From NCBI GenBank assembly GCA_030018795.1, contig JASEHA010000123.1:1-6921 (forward strand): 6,921 bases of DNA, given 5' to 3'. The notes beneath the pieces were generated by a model. That model saw only the letters and a list, made by a program, of their open reading frames with translations. It made no database searches and had not been told where the DNA came from. The DNA is from a bacterium. Lineage in GTDB: Bacteria; UBA9089; CG2-30-40-21. This document shows, one piece after another, positions 1 to 6,590 of the stretch; position 1 is the stretch's first letter; every line of letters begins with the position of its first letter. Position numbers and translations under genes: made by a program.

Positions 1-71
1 GCGAGAAAACCCCGCCTATACTATTTCACTGTTAAAATGCCAATGGTGGCAAAAAACTTGAACATCGAGTA
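1..71. other. non-coding region downstream of gyrA
   Basis: No gene is seen. Apart from the inverted repeat at 52-72 it holds a weak palindrome, GCCAATGGTGGC (40-51), with four pairs at the base, followed on the plus strand by an A run. It has no T run on the gyrA strand, so it is not an obvious gyrA terminator. At the edge, the minus strand reads AGGCGGGGTTTTCTCGC, which could be part of a hairpin whose other arm lies outside the window. Confidence 0.5.
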
Positions 72-72
72 T
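52..72 (+). repeat. 21-bp inverted repeat, left copy (3' flank of gyrA)
   Basis: Positions 52-72 (AAAAACTTGA...ATCGAGTAT) are the exact reverse complement of 2663-2683. Identity stops at both ends: bases 51 and 73 do not match their partners. Position 72 is also the last base of the gyrA TAA stop codon, so the repeat begins exactly where coding ends. No transposase gene or target-site duplication was seen. A 21-bp exact match in a window this size is not expected by chance. Confidence 0.9.
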
Positions 73-92
73 TAGCTATTAGCCGTTAGCCC
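70..92. repeat. short tandem TATTAGC-type repeat at the gyrA 3' end
   Basis: Three imperfect 7-8 bp units follow one another on the plus strand: TATTAGC (70-76), TATTAGCC (77-84) and GTTAGCCC (85-92). On the coding strand they specify the last residues of GyrA and supply its TAA stop. The first unit overlaps the end of the 21-bp inverted repeat by three bases. It looks like low-complexity intergenic DNA that has entered the variable GyrA tail. Confidence 0.6.
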
Positions 93-2585
93 ATCCTCCA
101 TCTGGATAGCTACTATATCCGACCCTTGCACCGTAGCTATCGCTGTCACCTTATCATCACCTGTCAGCTTAATCAGCCTTACCCCTTGAGTATTCCTGTT
201 AATAACCGAGATATCCTTTGCCCGGCAGCGAATCATCTTTCCTGCCTCTGTCATAATAATTACCTCATCATCAGCAGATACCTCACGAATAGCTATAACC
301 GCACCATTTTTTTCTGTAATCTTAATATCAATAATCCCGCTGCCACCCCTGGACTGATCCCGATACTCAGAAATCTTTGTCCTTTTACCATAGCCCTTAG
401 CGGTCACAGTCAAGAGGGTAAGATCTTCCTTTGCAACCACCATGCCAACCACTTCATCATGGTCAAGCACATTACCATCCTCGTCTTTTAACTCTTTCAA
501 CCTTATTCCTGTTACCCCGATTGAACCACGGGCAACAGATCTAACATCTGTTTCATTGAACCTGATGGCTTTCCCCAGCTTAGTTGAAAGGACAACATCA
601 TTATGTCCATCTGTCATCTCTACTCGAATCAACTCATCCCCTTCATTCAGCTTAATAGCAATTATCCCCATGGACCTTGGACGGCTGTATTCTATCAATT
701 GGGTTTTCTTGATTATCCCCTTTTTCGTAGCCATCAAAAGATATGCATCAGGGGTAAATTCCCTGACCTGAACAGAGGCAGTAATCTTTTCACCCGGCTC
801 TAATTGGAAAAGATTTACCAATGCCTTACCCTTGGCTATTCGTCCTGCTTCAGGTATTTCATGCACCTTTAGCCAGTAAACCTTGCCCATGCTGGTAAAG
901 AAAAGGATATAATCATGGGTAGATGCCACATAAACATGTTCAACAAAATCCTCTTCTCTTGTGCTCATACCGGTTACGCCCTTGCCGCCCCTGTTTTGTG
1001 CCTGATAAGCACTTAAGGGGATTCTCTTGATATACCTTGCATGAGAGATGGTGATAACCATCTCCTCTTCAGTAATTAGGTCCTCTATATTAATCTCATG
1101 AGGCATCTCTGAAATTATTTGTGTACGCCGGCCATTATTGTATTCCTTTTTTACCTCTAACAGATCCTTTTTGATTATCTCATCCACCTTTTTCTCAGAG
1201 GCAAGGATTGACCTGAGCTGCTCTATGAGCCTGATAAGGTTCAGGTATTCTTCCTCTATCTTGGTCCTTTCCAGGGCAGTCAACCTCTGGAGTTGCATCT
1301 CTAATATTGCCTGAGCCTGTATTTCAGACAGATTAAAATTAGCGATTAATGCCCTTCTTGCCTCAGCCGGGCTCTTTGATGCCCGAATGGTAGCAATAAC
1401 TGCATCAAGATTATCCAGGGCAATCTTAAAACCCTCTAAGATGTGTGCCCTTTCCTCTGCCTTTTTAAGCTCATATTTAGTACGTCTGACGATAATGATA
1501 CGGCGGTGATTGATATAGTGCTGTATCACCTGCTTAATATTTAATATCTGAGGCTCATTGTTCACCAGTGCCAGCATTATCACCCCAAAAGAGGTTTGCA
1601 TCCTGGTATGTTTATAGAGCTGATTTAAAACCACCCTTGCATCAGCATCTCTTTTTATCTCTATTACAATCCTCAATCCCTCACGGTCAGACTCATCCCG
1701 TACCTCGGTGATATTCTCCAGCTTCTTTATCTTTACCAATTCTGCAATCTTTTTAATCATTTCAGCCTTATTCACCTGATAGGGTATCTCGGTTACAATA
1801 ATACTTTCCCTGCCTGACTTTGCTGTTTCAACGGTTGTTCTTGCCCGGGTCAGGATTTGTCCCCTGCCTGTAAGATACACCTGTTTGAGGTTTTCCTTGC
1901 CAAATATAATCCCTCCGGTTGGAAAATCAGGACCTGGGATTTTTTCTATAAGATTTTCTATGGTTATCTGTGGGTTATCAATAAGTTCAATAGTGGCATC
2001 AACTATCTCTCCAAGGTTGTGCGGGGGGATATTGGTCGTCATTCCCACAGCAATCCCTGTGGAGCCATTAAGCAAAAGATTGGGTACCCTTGATGGAAGG
2101 ATCGAGGGTTCCTGAAGGCTTTCATCAAAGTTTGAAACAAAGTCAACGGTTTGAGCATCAATATCCTTTAGCATCTCAGATGCTATCTTAGTTAATCGAG
2201 CCTCTGTATACCGCATAGCAGCAGCATTATCACCATCAATAGAGCCAAAGTTACCCTGACCGTCTACCAGTGGGTATCGATAAGAGAAGTCCTGAGCCAT
2301 TCTAACCATGGTCTCATAAACAGCTGAATCCCCATGGGGATGGTATTTACCAAGCACCTCTCCAACAACCCTGGCTGATTTTTTATATGGCTTATCATGG
2401 GTAAGGCTGAGTTCGTTCATGGCATACAAGATACGGCGGTGGACAGGCTTCAGCCCATCCCTGACATCTGGCAAGGCACGCCCAACAATAACACTCATCG
2501 CATAATCAATGTATGACCCCTTCATCTCATCTTCGATATATTTGGGTATTATCCTCTGCTTAGATTGATCGAATATAATTGACAT
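72..2585 (-). CDS. gyrA: DNA gyrase subunit A
   Basis: This is the breakage-reunion subunit of the type IIA topoisomerase that, with GyrB, introduces negative supercoils into DNA using ATP. The 837-residue product is of normal GyrA length. The N-terminal part carries the LPDVRDGLKPVHRRIL block (38-53), the quinolone region with HPHGDSAVYE (82-91), and the catalytic tyrosine Tyr126 after Arg125 in AAAMRYTEARL. The ATG at 2585 gives the family-typical N-terminus and has a purine-rich ribosome site just upstream. The C-terminal beta-pinwheel contains a GyrA box, QNRGGKG, at 530-536 (consensus QRRGGKG), which favours GyrA over ParC. A second box-like SRGGSG lies further on. Ser87 and Glu91 match E. 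coli Ser83 and Asp87, and Glu at the second site is common in Gram-positive GyrA, so no classic resistance change is seen. gyrB is not in the window. The last residues (LTANS) and the stop codon come from repeat-like DNA. Confidence 0.98.
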   Translation of the reverse strand: MSIIFDQSKQRIIPKYIEDEMKGSYIDYAMSVIVGRALPDVRDGLKPVHRRILYAMNELSLTHDKPYKKSARVVGEVLGKYHPHGDSAVYETMVRMAQDFSYRYPLVDGQGNFGSIDGDNAAAMRYTEARLTKIASEMLKDIDAQTVDFVSNFDESLQEPSILPSRVPNLLLNGSTGIAVGMTTNIPPHNLGEIVDATIELIDNPQITIENLIEKIPGPDFPTGGIIFGKENLKQVYLTGRGQILTRARTTVETAKSGRESIIVTEIPYQVNKAEMIKKIAELVKIKKLENITEVRDESDREGLRIVIEIKRDADARVVLNQLYKHTRMQTSFGVIMLALVNNEPQILNIKQVIQHYINHRRIIIVRRTKYELKKAEERAHILEGFKIALDNLDAVIATIRASKSPAEARRALIANFNLSEIQAQAILEMQLQRLTALERTKIEEEYLNLIRLIEQLRSILASEKKVDEIIKKDLLEVKKEYNNGRRTQIISEMPHEINIEDLITEEEMVITISHARYIKRIPLSAYQAQNRGGKGVTGMSTREEDFVEHVYVASTHDYILFFTSMGKVYWLKVHEIPEAGRIAKGKALVNLFQLEPGEKITASVQVREFTPDAYLLMATKKGIIKKTQLIEYSRPRSMGIIAIKLNEGDELIRVEMTDGHNDVVLSTKLGKAIRFNETDVRSVARGSIGVTGIRLKELKDEDGNVLDHDEVVGMVVAKEDLTLLTVTAKGYGKRTKISEYRDQSRGGSGIIDIKITEKNGAVIAIREVSADDEVIIMTEAGKMIRCRAKDISVINRNTQGVRLIKLTGDDKVTAIATVQGSDIVAIQMEDGLTANS

Positions 2586-2589
2586 TTAT

Positions 2590-2603
2590 CCCTTTTCCCC
2601 TCT
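2590..2603 (-). promoter_or_regulatory. gyrA ribosome binding site
   Basis: On the minus strand, AAGGG ends 4 nt before the gyrA ATG, and a second purine block, AGAGGGG, ends 11 nt before it. The pair supports the start at 2585. Which block contacts 16S rRNA cannot be told from sequence alone; the upstream one is spaced slightly long and the downstream one slightly short. Confidence 0.7.
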
Positions 2604-2626
2604 GTTGACAGTTTGAATTTTACATT

Positions 2627-2655
2627 AATATAGCATATAAATGATAAAAAGTCAA
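2627..2655 (-). promoter_or_regulatory. sigma70-type promoter of gyrA
   Basis: Minus-strand -35 box TTGACT (2650-2655) and -10 box TATATT (2627-2632) are separated by exactly 17 bp. Each matches five of six consensus bases. Transcription would start near 2620, giving a leader of about 35 nt. The -35 box lies only 7 bp from the right copy of the 21-bp inverted repeat, and CACCAG-family repeats lie just upstream of that. No operator was recognised. Confidence 0.75.
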
Positions 2656-2662
2656 GATATTT

Positions 2663-2683
2663 ATACTCGATGTTCAAGTTTTT
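2663..2683 (-). repeat. 21-bp inverted repeat, right copy (5' flank of gyrA)
   Basis: Exact reverse complement of 52-72. Read outward from gyrA, both copies begin ATACTCGATG and end in a T run, and their outer flanks then diverge. This copy lies just upstream of the gyrA -35 box and directly abuts a cluster of CACCAG/CTGGTG motifs. Confidence 0.9.
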
Positions 2684-2748
2684 ACTGGTGACCAAGCAAG
2701 AGCACCAGAGCACCAGTCACCATGATACCGCGAGAACTGGTGCACTGG
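2684..2748. repeat. CACCAG-family repeat cluster upstream of gyrA
   Basis: Plus-strand units CACCAGAG (2703-2710) and CACCAGTC (2711-2718) are flanked by opposite-sense ACTGGTG copies at 2684-2690 and 2736-2742. CACCAGT (2711-2717) can pair with either flanking copy, so two alternative hairpins are possible (loops of 20 and 18 nt). CTGGTGCACTGG (2737-2748) is the exact reverse complement of 5792-5803 in the other repeat-filled gap, tying the two loci to one family. Confidence 0.75.
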
Positions 2749-2788
2749 ATTGTGTACTACTTGATGCGTTCAATTCGTAATGGGGGAA

Positions 2789-2816
2789 GCAGAGACGCAA
2801 GATATTGCGTCTCTGC
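2789..2816. repeat. 28-nt palindromic repeat, copy 1 (perfect hairpin)
   Basis: Arms GCAGAGACGCAA (2789-2800) and TTGCGTCTCTGC (2805-2816) are perfectly complementary over 12 bp around the tetraloop GATA. Outer bases GGGGAA and TTCCCC can also pair if ATACTCG (2817-2823) bulges out. It lies 57 bp past the pdxJ stop. No T run follows on the minus strand (TTCCCCC), so it is better read as a dispersed palindrome, perhaps shaping the pdxJ mRNA 3' end, than as a canonical intrinsic terminator. It shares 22 of 28 positions with the copy at 6591-6618. Confidence 0.88.
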
Positions 2817-2873
2817 ATACTCGTTCCCCTTTTCCCTTCCTTACACAAGTCTGTCATAATGAGAATTGTTGCT

Positions 2874-3581
2874 TCATCCCCTCACTATCTCCAACATTTC
2901 CCGTACTGCCTCATCAAGCCCTACAAAGACCGCATGAGAGATGATGCTATGCCCAATATTCAATTCCTCTATCCCTGGGATAGCAACTATTTGGGCTGTA
3001 TTACGATAGGTCAGTCCATGACCGGCTGCTATCTTTAACCCCTGTTTTCTGGCAAAGGATACTGCATCAGCAATCCTTTCCAATTCCTCCTCAGGCACAG
3101 CTGAATTCACAAACGGCCCGGTATGGATCTCAATCATTTGAGCATTTGTTTTGACTGCAGCCTTAATCTGAGAGATATCAGGCTCAATAAAAAGAGAAAC
3201 ACAGATTCTCTCTTCCTGCAAAAGGGAAACAATGCTTGTAATCTTTTCTTTTTGAGCATTAACATCCAGACCGCCTTCAGTGGTCAGCTCCTCCCGCCGT
3301 TCTGGCACCAGAGTAACCTGATTGGGTCTAAGATTAAGGGCAAATTTCACCATAGCATCTGTAGCTGCCATCTCTAAATTTAATTTAGTTTCCACCAATT
3401 CCTTAAGCAGCCGCACATCCCTTTCCTGGATATGCCTCCTGTCCTCACGAAGATGACAGACAATGCTATCGCATCCAGCCATCTCAGCAATTAACGCAGC
3501 TTTTATTGGATCAGGCTCTTTTCCACCCCTTGCCTGTCTTATTGTTGCAACATGATCAATGTTTACACCTAATTGCAGCAT
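2874..3581 (-). CDS. pdxJ: pyridoxine 5'-phosphate synthase
   Basis: PdxJ condenses 1-deoxy-D-xylulose 5-phosphate with 3-amino-2-oxopropyl phosphate to give pyridoxine 5'-phosphate, the last ring-forming step of the DXP-dependent vitamin B6 pathway. It is a cytosolic TIM-barrel enzyme. Starting at the ATG at 3581 the protein has 235 residues and opens LGVNIDHVATIRQARGG, as the family does. An in-frame ATG at 3611 would add ten atypical residues inside the upstream gene. Catalytic residues align with E. coli His45, Glu72 and His193 as His43 (HLREDRRHI), Glu70 (NLEMA) and His188 (AAGHGLT). Arg45, His50 and the C-terminal Gly210-His211 phosphate site are also present. The ATG lies one base after the TAA of the STAND ATPase gene (TAAGATG), so translational coupling is likely. 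A good AAGGAG exists but sits 13 nt upstream, which is long. Confidence 0.97.
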   Translation of the reverse strand: MLQLGVNIDHVATIRQARGGKEPDPIKAALIAEMAGCDSIVCHLREDRRHIQERDVRLLKELVETKLNLEMAATDAMVKFALNLRPNQVTLVPERREELTTEGGLDVNAQKEKITSIVSLLQEERICVSLFIEPDISQIKAAVKTNAQMIEIHTGPFVNSAVPEEELERIADAVSFARKQGLKIAAGHGLTYRNTAQIVAIPGIEELNIGHSIISHAVFVGLDEAVREMLEIVRG

Positions 3582-3582
3582 C

Positions 3583-5745
3583 TTAATATATCCACTCCTT
3601 TTCTGTTTCATTCTTTTTTATGAGCAATTGTTCAACCTTATTATTCCATTCATCAGATGTCTGTTTATCCCCTATATCCAGATAATACTCTGATAGTTTC
3701 TGATACACCTCTGTCATAAGGTCTTTATCCTCAATCCGTTCAGCCAACTGGCAGGCTTTGTTAAGCATTTCGGCAGCCTCTGTTGTTTCTCCCTTAGCAA
3801 ATGAATTTCTTGAAAGAAGCAGCCAGGCGTGAATCCGTCCTGCATGGAACATGATACTTTCTGCATACTGAAGCATCTCCTGATAAAACCCCTGAGCACG
3901 CCCAAAATCACCCATAAATTCAGCTATAACCCCCTTACACTGCCATAGATTAACCCAATTTTCCGGTTTAAGGATTGAGCTGGTATATTTATTGAGTAAT
4001 TGTTCTATGGTTTTTGGATAACCTGCCTCAATCAACAGGCTTAAGTTATTGGATATTATCTCAAATGCCTCATTTGTCCAGCCGCATTCAAAATAATGAT
4101 AAAAGGTTTCCATGTACATATAAATATCTTTCTCTACATTTTTAGTATTCAATAGATTATTAAAACAATCCCCTATTTGTTGATGGATTCGATAGGCATC
4201 TCTTTCCTGAGATAATGCTATTTTTTTTGTAATAGGATGAGCGATATAGCGATTGTCTGGATATATGGTAAAGATAAAAAAATTGAGGACAGAATTTATC
4301 CTTTCCTCAAAATCTGAAAGCTTGTATATCGCCTTTGCCATTGTATTATCTATTGGTTTTCTTAGCATAGAGAGCAAAAACAAAAGATTTTTTTCATCCA
4401 GAGAGGCTTCAGAAAAGAGCCGCTCCATAACATATCTTTCGGCATCTTCCTTATATCTTGGAAGTTGATTGGCCAATTCTTCGGGGTCATACCAATAGCG
4501 TTGAATCAAGCTTGCAAAATGTTTTAAGGTAGACGGATTTCCGCCAATCCTTTCGATAATCTCATTCCTTGCTTTTTCTGGTATATCTTCCTGTCCAAAG
4601 GCTTCAAGAAATTGAACTATCTCCTCACGGGTTAATTCACCAAGCATAATTGGTTCAACTGATGATTGTTCTATGGATTCAACCTTTCGCGGAGCAATAA
4701 AGATAACTATCGATTTTTTCAATTTTCCATCAAGAGCAGACAGGATAGCCTTTATCTGATCATCCTTGATAATATAGCTTTCCATATCAAAGAAAAGGGC
4801 ATATTTATTCTTCTCCAAGCTATTTATCAAGGTTTGTATCCTTCCCTCAATACTCAGCTGAGACATCTTAATGGTTTCATCCCCTTCTTCGGACAAAAAT
4901 GCATTCAACTGAGTAAAAATTATTTCTTCGGTAATATCTTCATAGAGTGTAAGCCAAAACACGTTATAGGTATTCTGAATCATTGAAGCGAGCTTTGAAC
5001 ACAACGCTGTCTTGCCTATACCAGGCAGTCCGCAAACCATAACTGTATTGTTTGTTTTTAAGAAGGACTGAAGTTTTATTAGTTCTGCTTTCCTGCCTAC
5101 AAACCCGGGAAATTGAGGAATCCCTTCCAAAACGACCTCTATTAATGCCTCTTTTTTCTTACTCTGGACATCCTTTTTACTCACCTCATACACAGTCATT
5201 GGAGGGATATCTTCGAACCTTTGCAGACCAAGGCTTGCAAAACTCAATTCAGTATCCAATTTAGAGGCAGCCTCTAAAACATCGTAGACATCCCGGCTTA
5301 TGAGTATCTTTATACTTTTATCCTTTTCTGCTTCTTTTTTGGCAAGATTCCAGAGGACAATGCCGCATTCTAATCCAAACCCCCCTGGTTTACCGCCAGG
5401 AAAGGCTGCCTGATGAATGGCTATAGCCAGATTGATTAATTCTTTTTTCTCTTTTTTTCGGCTTAAATTTACAGAAGAATTCAACCATAAGATTTTTATT
5501 TCATTAGCAATATCAATGGCTTTGATTAGACTTGAAGCAATCTCATCTGATGGGAAAAACATGGTAAACATCCCATCCTTAGCCTTTAATATATTATCCC
5601 TACCACTGGCAATTCCATCCAGCACATTATCTGTCAATGAATCAAACCTATCCCTTATGTGAACTATATCCCCTTCTCCTTCAGGATAGATAAGATTGAA
5701 ACAAAGGATTACTACTGGTTCCAGTTTTCTGTTCAATTTTGCCAT
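3583..5745 (-). CDS. STAND-family ATPase with degenerate cyclase-like N-terminal domain and TPR-like C-terminus
   Basis: The 720-residue product has no signal peptide or membrane segment and is probably cytosolic. Residues 9-190 follow the plan of a class III adenylate/guanylate cyclase domain: beta strand VVILCFNL (11-18), KDGMFTMFF (56-64) in place of the GDG motif, LAIAIH (106-111), and the ending LGLQRFEDIPPMTVYEV (172-188). The first metal-binding Asp is replaced by Asn17, and the usual Asn/Arg transition-state motif is not visible, so catalysis is doubtful. A STAND NTPase module follows: Walker A GLPGIGKTA (239-247), Walker B LFFDM with Asp320, a sensor-like Arg353, and GGNP (401-404). 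A winged-helix-like part (about 430-515) and TPR-like helices (about 595-715) complete it. The layout suits a signal-responsive, oligomerising regulator or scaffold; the ligand is unknown. The ATG at 5745 is preceded by AGAGG. It runs into pdxJ with a one-base gap. Confidence 0.85.
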   Translation of the reverse strand: MAKLNRKLEPVVILCFNLIYPEGEGDIVHIRDRFDSLTDNVLDGIASGRDNILKAKDGMFTMFFPSDEIASSLIKAIDIANEIKILWLNSSVNLSRKKEKKELINLAIAIHQAAFPGGKPGGFGLECGIVLWNLAKKEAEKDKSIKILISRDVYDVLEAASKLDTELSFASLGLQRFEDIPPMTVYEVSKKDVQSKKKEALIEVVLEGIPQFPGFVGRKAELIKLQSFLKTNNTVMVCGLPGIGKTALCSKLASMIQNTYNVFWLTLYEDITEEIIFTQLNAFLSEEGDETIKMSQLSIEGRIQTLINSLEKNKYALFFDMESYIIKDDQIKAILSALDGKLKKSIVIFIAPRKVESIEQSSVEPIMLGELTREEIVQFLEAFGQEDIPEKARNEIIERIGGNPSTLKHFASLIQRYWYDPEELANQLPRYKEDAERYVMERLFSEASLDEKNLLFLLSMLRKPIDNTMAKAIYKLSDFEERINSVLNFFIFTIYPDNRYIAHPITKKIALSQERDAYRIHQQIGDCFNNLLNTKNVEKDIYMYMETFYHYFECGWTNEAFEIISNNLSLLIEAGYPKTIEQLLNKYTSSILKPENWVNLWQCKGVIAEFMGDFGRAQGFYQEMLQYAESIMFHAGRIHAWLLLSRNSFAKGETTEAAEMLNKACQLAERIEDKDLMTEVYQKLSEYYLDIGDKQTSDEWNNKVEQLLIKKNETEKEWIY
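3595..3600 (-). promoter_or_regulatory. distant ribosome binding site of pdxJ
   Basis: Minus-strand AAGGAG lies inside the last codons of the STAND ATPase gene, 13 nt before the pdxJ ATG at 3581. The strong match with long spacing suggests start selection helped by ribosomes terminating at the adjacent TAA (3583-3585). It lies downstream of the alternative ATG at 3611, so it argues against that start. Confidence 0.6.
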
Positions 5746-5749
5746 TTTC

Positions 5750-5763
5750 AGAACCTCTGTTCT
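5750..5763 (-). promoter_or_regulatory. ribosome site of the STAND gene within a small hairpin
   Basis: The minus-strand Shine-Dalgarno-like AGAGG (5754-5758) ends 8 nt before the ATG at 5745 and supports that start. It sits mostly in the loop of a possible 5-bp hairpin (AGAAC at 5759-5763, GTTCT at 5750-5754). The stem is short, so a regulatory role is speculative. Confidence 0.5.
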
Positions 5764-5773
5764 AATTTTAGAG

Positions 5774-5877
5774 CAGGATTACACCAGAGCACCAGTGCAC
5801 CAGAACACCAGAGCACCAGTAAAGAATTTAACTAATACTCTGGTGACCGGTGCTCTGGTGTATGCTTTTTAATCCTG
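5774..5877. repeat. nested inverted-repeat structure between the JAMM and STAND genes
   Basis: ACACCAGAGCACC (5781-5793) is perfectly complementary to GGTGCTCTGGTGT (5849-5861). Outside it, CAGGATT (5774-5780) pairs with AATCCTG (5871-5877) if nine bases (5862-5870) bulge out. Inside it, CACCAGAG (5806-5813) pairs with CTCTGGTG (5838-5845). The result is a long imperfect hairpin filling most of the 140-bp gap. No T run follows it on the gene strand, so it is not a standard terminator. There is no coding potential. It may be a small non-autonomous mobile or palindromic element. Confidence 0.8.
5782..5820 (+). repeat. tandem 8-bp CACCAGNN array
   Basis: Five consecutive units are read on the plus strand: CACCAGAG, CACCAGTG, CACCAGAA, CACCAGAG and a final CACCAGT lacking one base. 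The hexamer core is invariant and the last two positions vary. The array forms the left side of the nested hairpin, and its 12-bp segment 5792-5803 recurs inverted at 2737-2748. Confidence 0.88.
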
Positions 5878-5885
5878 TCAAATCC

Positions 5886-6563
5886 CTACACAGCCATACT
5901 GTATCTTTTATACCGTCCACTCCGTTCCCTTTTTTGGGCTATCGCAAGACGATCTATCATCTTTTTCAGCAATACAGCATTCTCTTTATTCTTCTTGGTA
6001 TAGAAATAATACCCTGATTCTGCTAACCTACTATTCTTTTTTTGAAAAAACATATGATTTTCTGTAGCTGGATCGACAACTAAAGCTAATTGCCATGGAA
6101 GAGGGAAAAAGTTGTTGTGAATAAAAGAATCATAATGAGACATAAATAATCCAAGACCAGGGTGTGTATGGTACCAGCCAACCACATACTTATCCTTAAA
6201 CCGTTCACTCATCTGACAATCAAGCATCTTCCATGTCTGATGGGTAAATGACAGGGCTTCTCCCATAGAATGTGCATGTTGAGCATGGGTAGCATCTGTT
6301 ATCAAAACAAATATCGACTCTTTCTCCCGCATAGGATAACCCACAAGAAACCCACCAACCTCTTTCTGGAGAGATGACTTTGCATGTCGATATATATTGA
6401 TTAAGGCATCCATATCTACAAAGATAAGTATCTCTTTATTGGCTATTTCCCCCCATGGGTAAACAATAAATTCGTTTGGTTGAGAAGACGGCATCAGTCC
6501 TTCTATTGGAGATGCCTCATACACATCTTGAACCTTAATGTTTACTGCTGCATTTTGTTCCAT
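5886..6563 (-). CDS. JAMM/MPN-domain zinc metalloprotease-like protein
   Basis: The 225-residue product has a full JAMM zinc signature: Glu68 in KEVGGFLVG, then HTHPGLGLFMSHYD with His132, His134, Ser142 and Asp145, matching H-[ST]-H-x7-S-x2-D. Family members are isopeptidases or peptidases that remove ubiquitin-like proteins or process sulfur-carrier tails. The intact residues suggest activity, but the substrate is unknown. About 45 N-terminal residues precede the domain, and the C-terminus is basic (KRERSGRYKRY). No signal peptide or membrane segment is seen. The ATG at 6563 is chosen because AAGGA ends 5 nt upstream; an in-frame TTG at 6602 would start inside the palindromic repeat. The upstream neighbour, 78 bp away, encodes a C-terminal membrane segment. 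No ubiquitin-like, E1 or E2 gene is in the window, but upstream sequence is missing. A non-proteolytic scaffold role is less likely. Confidence 0.92.
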   Translation of the reverse strand: MEQNAAVNIKVQDVYEASPIEGLMPSSQPNEFIVYPWGEIANKEILIFVDMDALINIYRHAKSSLQKEVGGFLVGYPMREKESIFVLITDATHAQHAHSMGEALSFTHQTWKMLDCQMSERFKDKYVVGWYHTHPGLGLFMSHYDSFIHNNFFPLPWQLALVVDPATENHMFFQKKNSRLAESGYYFYTKKNKENAVLLKKMIDRLAIAQKRERSGRYKRYSMAV

Positions 6564-6568
6564 GATTA

Positions 6569-6573
6569 TCCTT
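6569..6573 (-). promoter_or_regulatory. ribosome binding site of the JAMM gene
   Basis: Minus-strand AAGGA with a 5-nt spacer before the ATG at 6563. It decides the start in favour of the ATG over the in-frame TTG at 6602. Confidence 0.7.
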
Positions 6574-6590
6574 GATTGGAGGCAGAAGTT

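Larger units (their letters stand above)
2586..2873. other. 288-bp gap between pdxJ and gyrA
   Basis: No convincing gene is present. From the gyrA side it contains the ribosome site, promoter, right 21-bp inverted repeat, CACCAG cluster and 28-nt palindrome. A second purine tract on the minus strand (2824-2840) resembles a ribosome site but precedes only a 33-codon frame running through the repeats. No classical intrinsic terminator for pdxJ is visible. Confidence 0.7.

Noticed and set aside
40..56. Terminator-like hairpin GCCAATGGTGGC downstream of gyrA
   Set aside because: Only four pairs, and the homopolymer run is on the wrong side for gyrA transcription.
126..803. Plus-strand frames of 66-121 codons opposite gyrA
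   Set aside because: They are antisense to strongly conserved gyrA coding sequence and show no recognisable protein features.
2605..2634. Plus-strand promoter-like TTGACA (2605-2610) with TATAGC 18 bp further on, divergent from gyrA
   Set aside because: The -10 match is poor and no plus-strand gene follows; the transcript would run into repeats and antisense to pdxJ.
2789..2816. Classical rho-independent terminator for pdxJ
   Set aside because: The stem is strong, but the downstream minus-strand sequence is TTCCCCC rather than a T run, and the same palindrome occurs elsewhere as a repeat.
2717..2818. 33-codon minus-strand frame starting at 2818 with a purine-rich tract upstream, possible leader peptide
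   Set aside because: It is made almost wholly of the 28-nt palindrome and the CACCAG cluster, with no sign of protein-like composition; the purine tract is probably coincidental.
2817..2840. Possible decayed third copy of the 21-bp repeat (ATACTCG followed by TTC and a pyrimidine-rich tract)
   Set aside because: Only seven consecutive bases match with confidence; the rest needs gaps and could be chance.
5782..5820. CRISPR-like repeat array
   Set aside because: The units are 8 bp, directly adjacent and without spacers, so it is a simple tandem repeat.
5876..5881. Minus-strand TTGACA as a -35 box for the STAND gene
   Set aside because: No acceptable -10 hexamer at 16-18 bp; the expected position falls in CACCAG repeat sequence.
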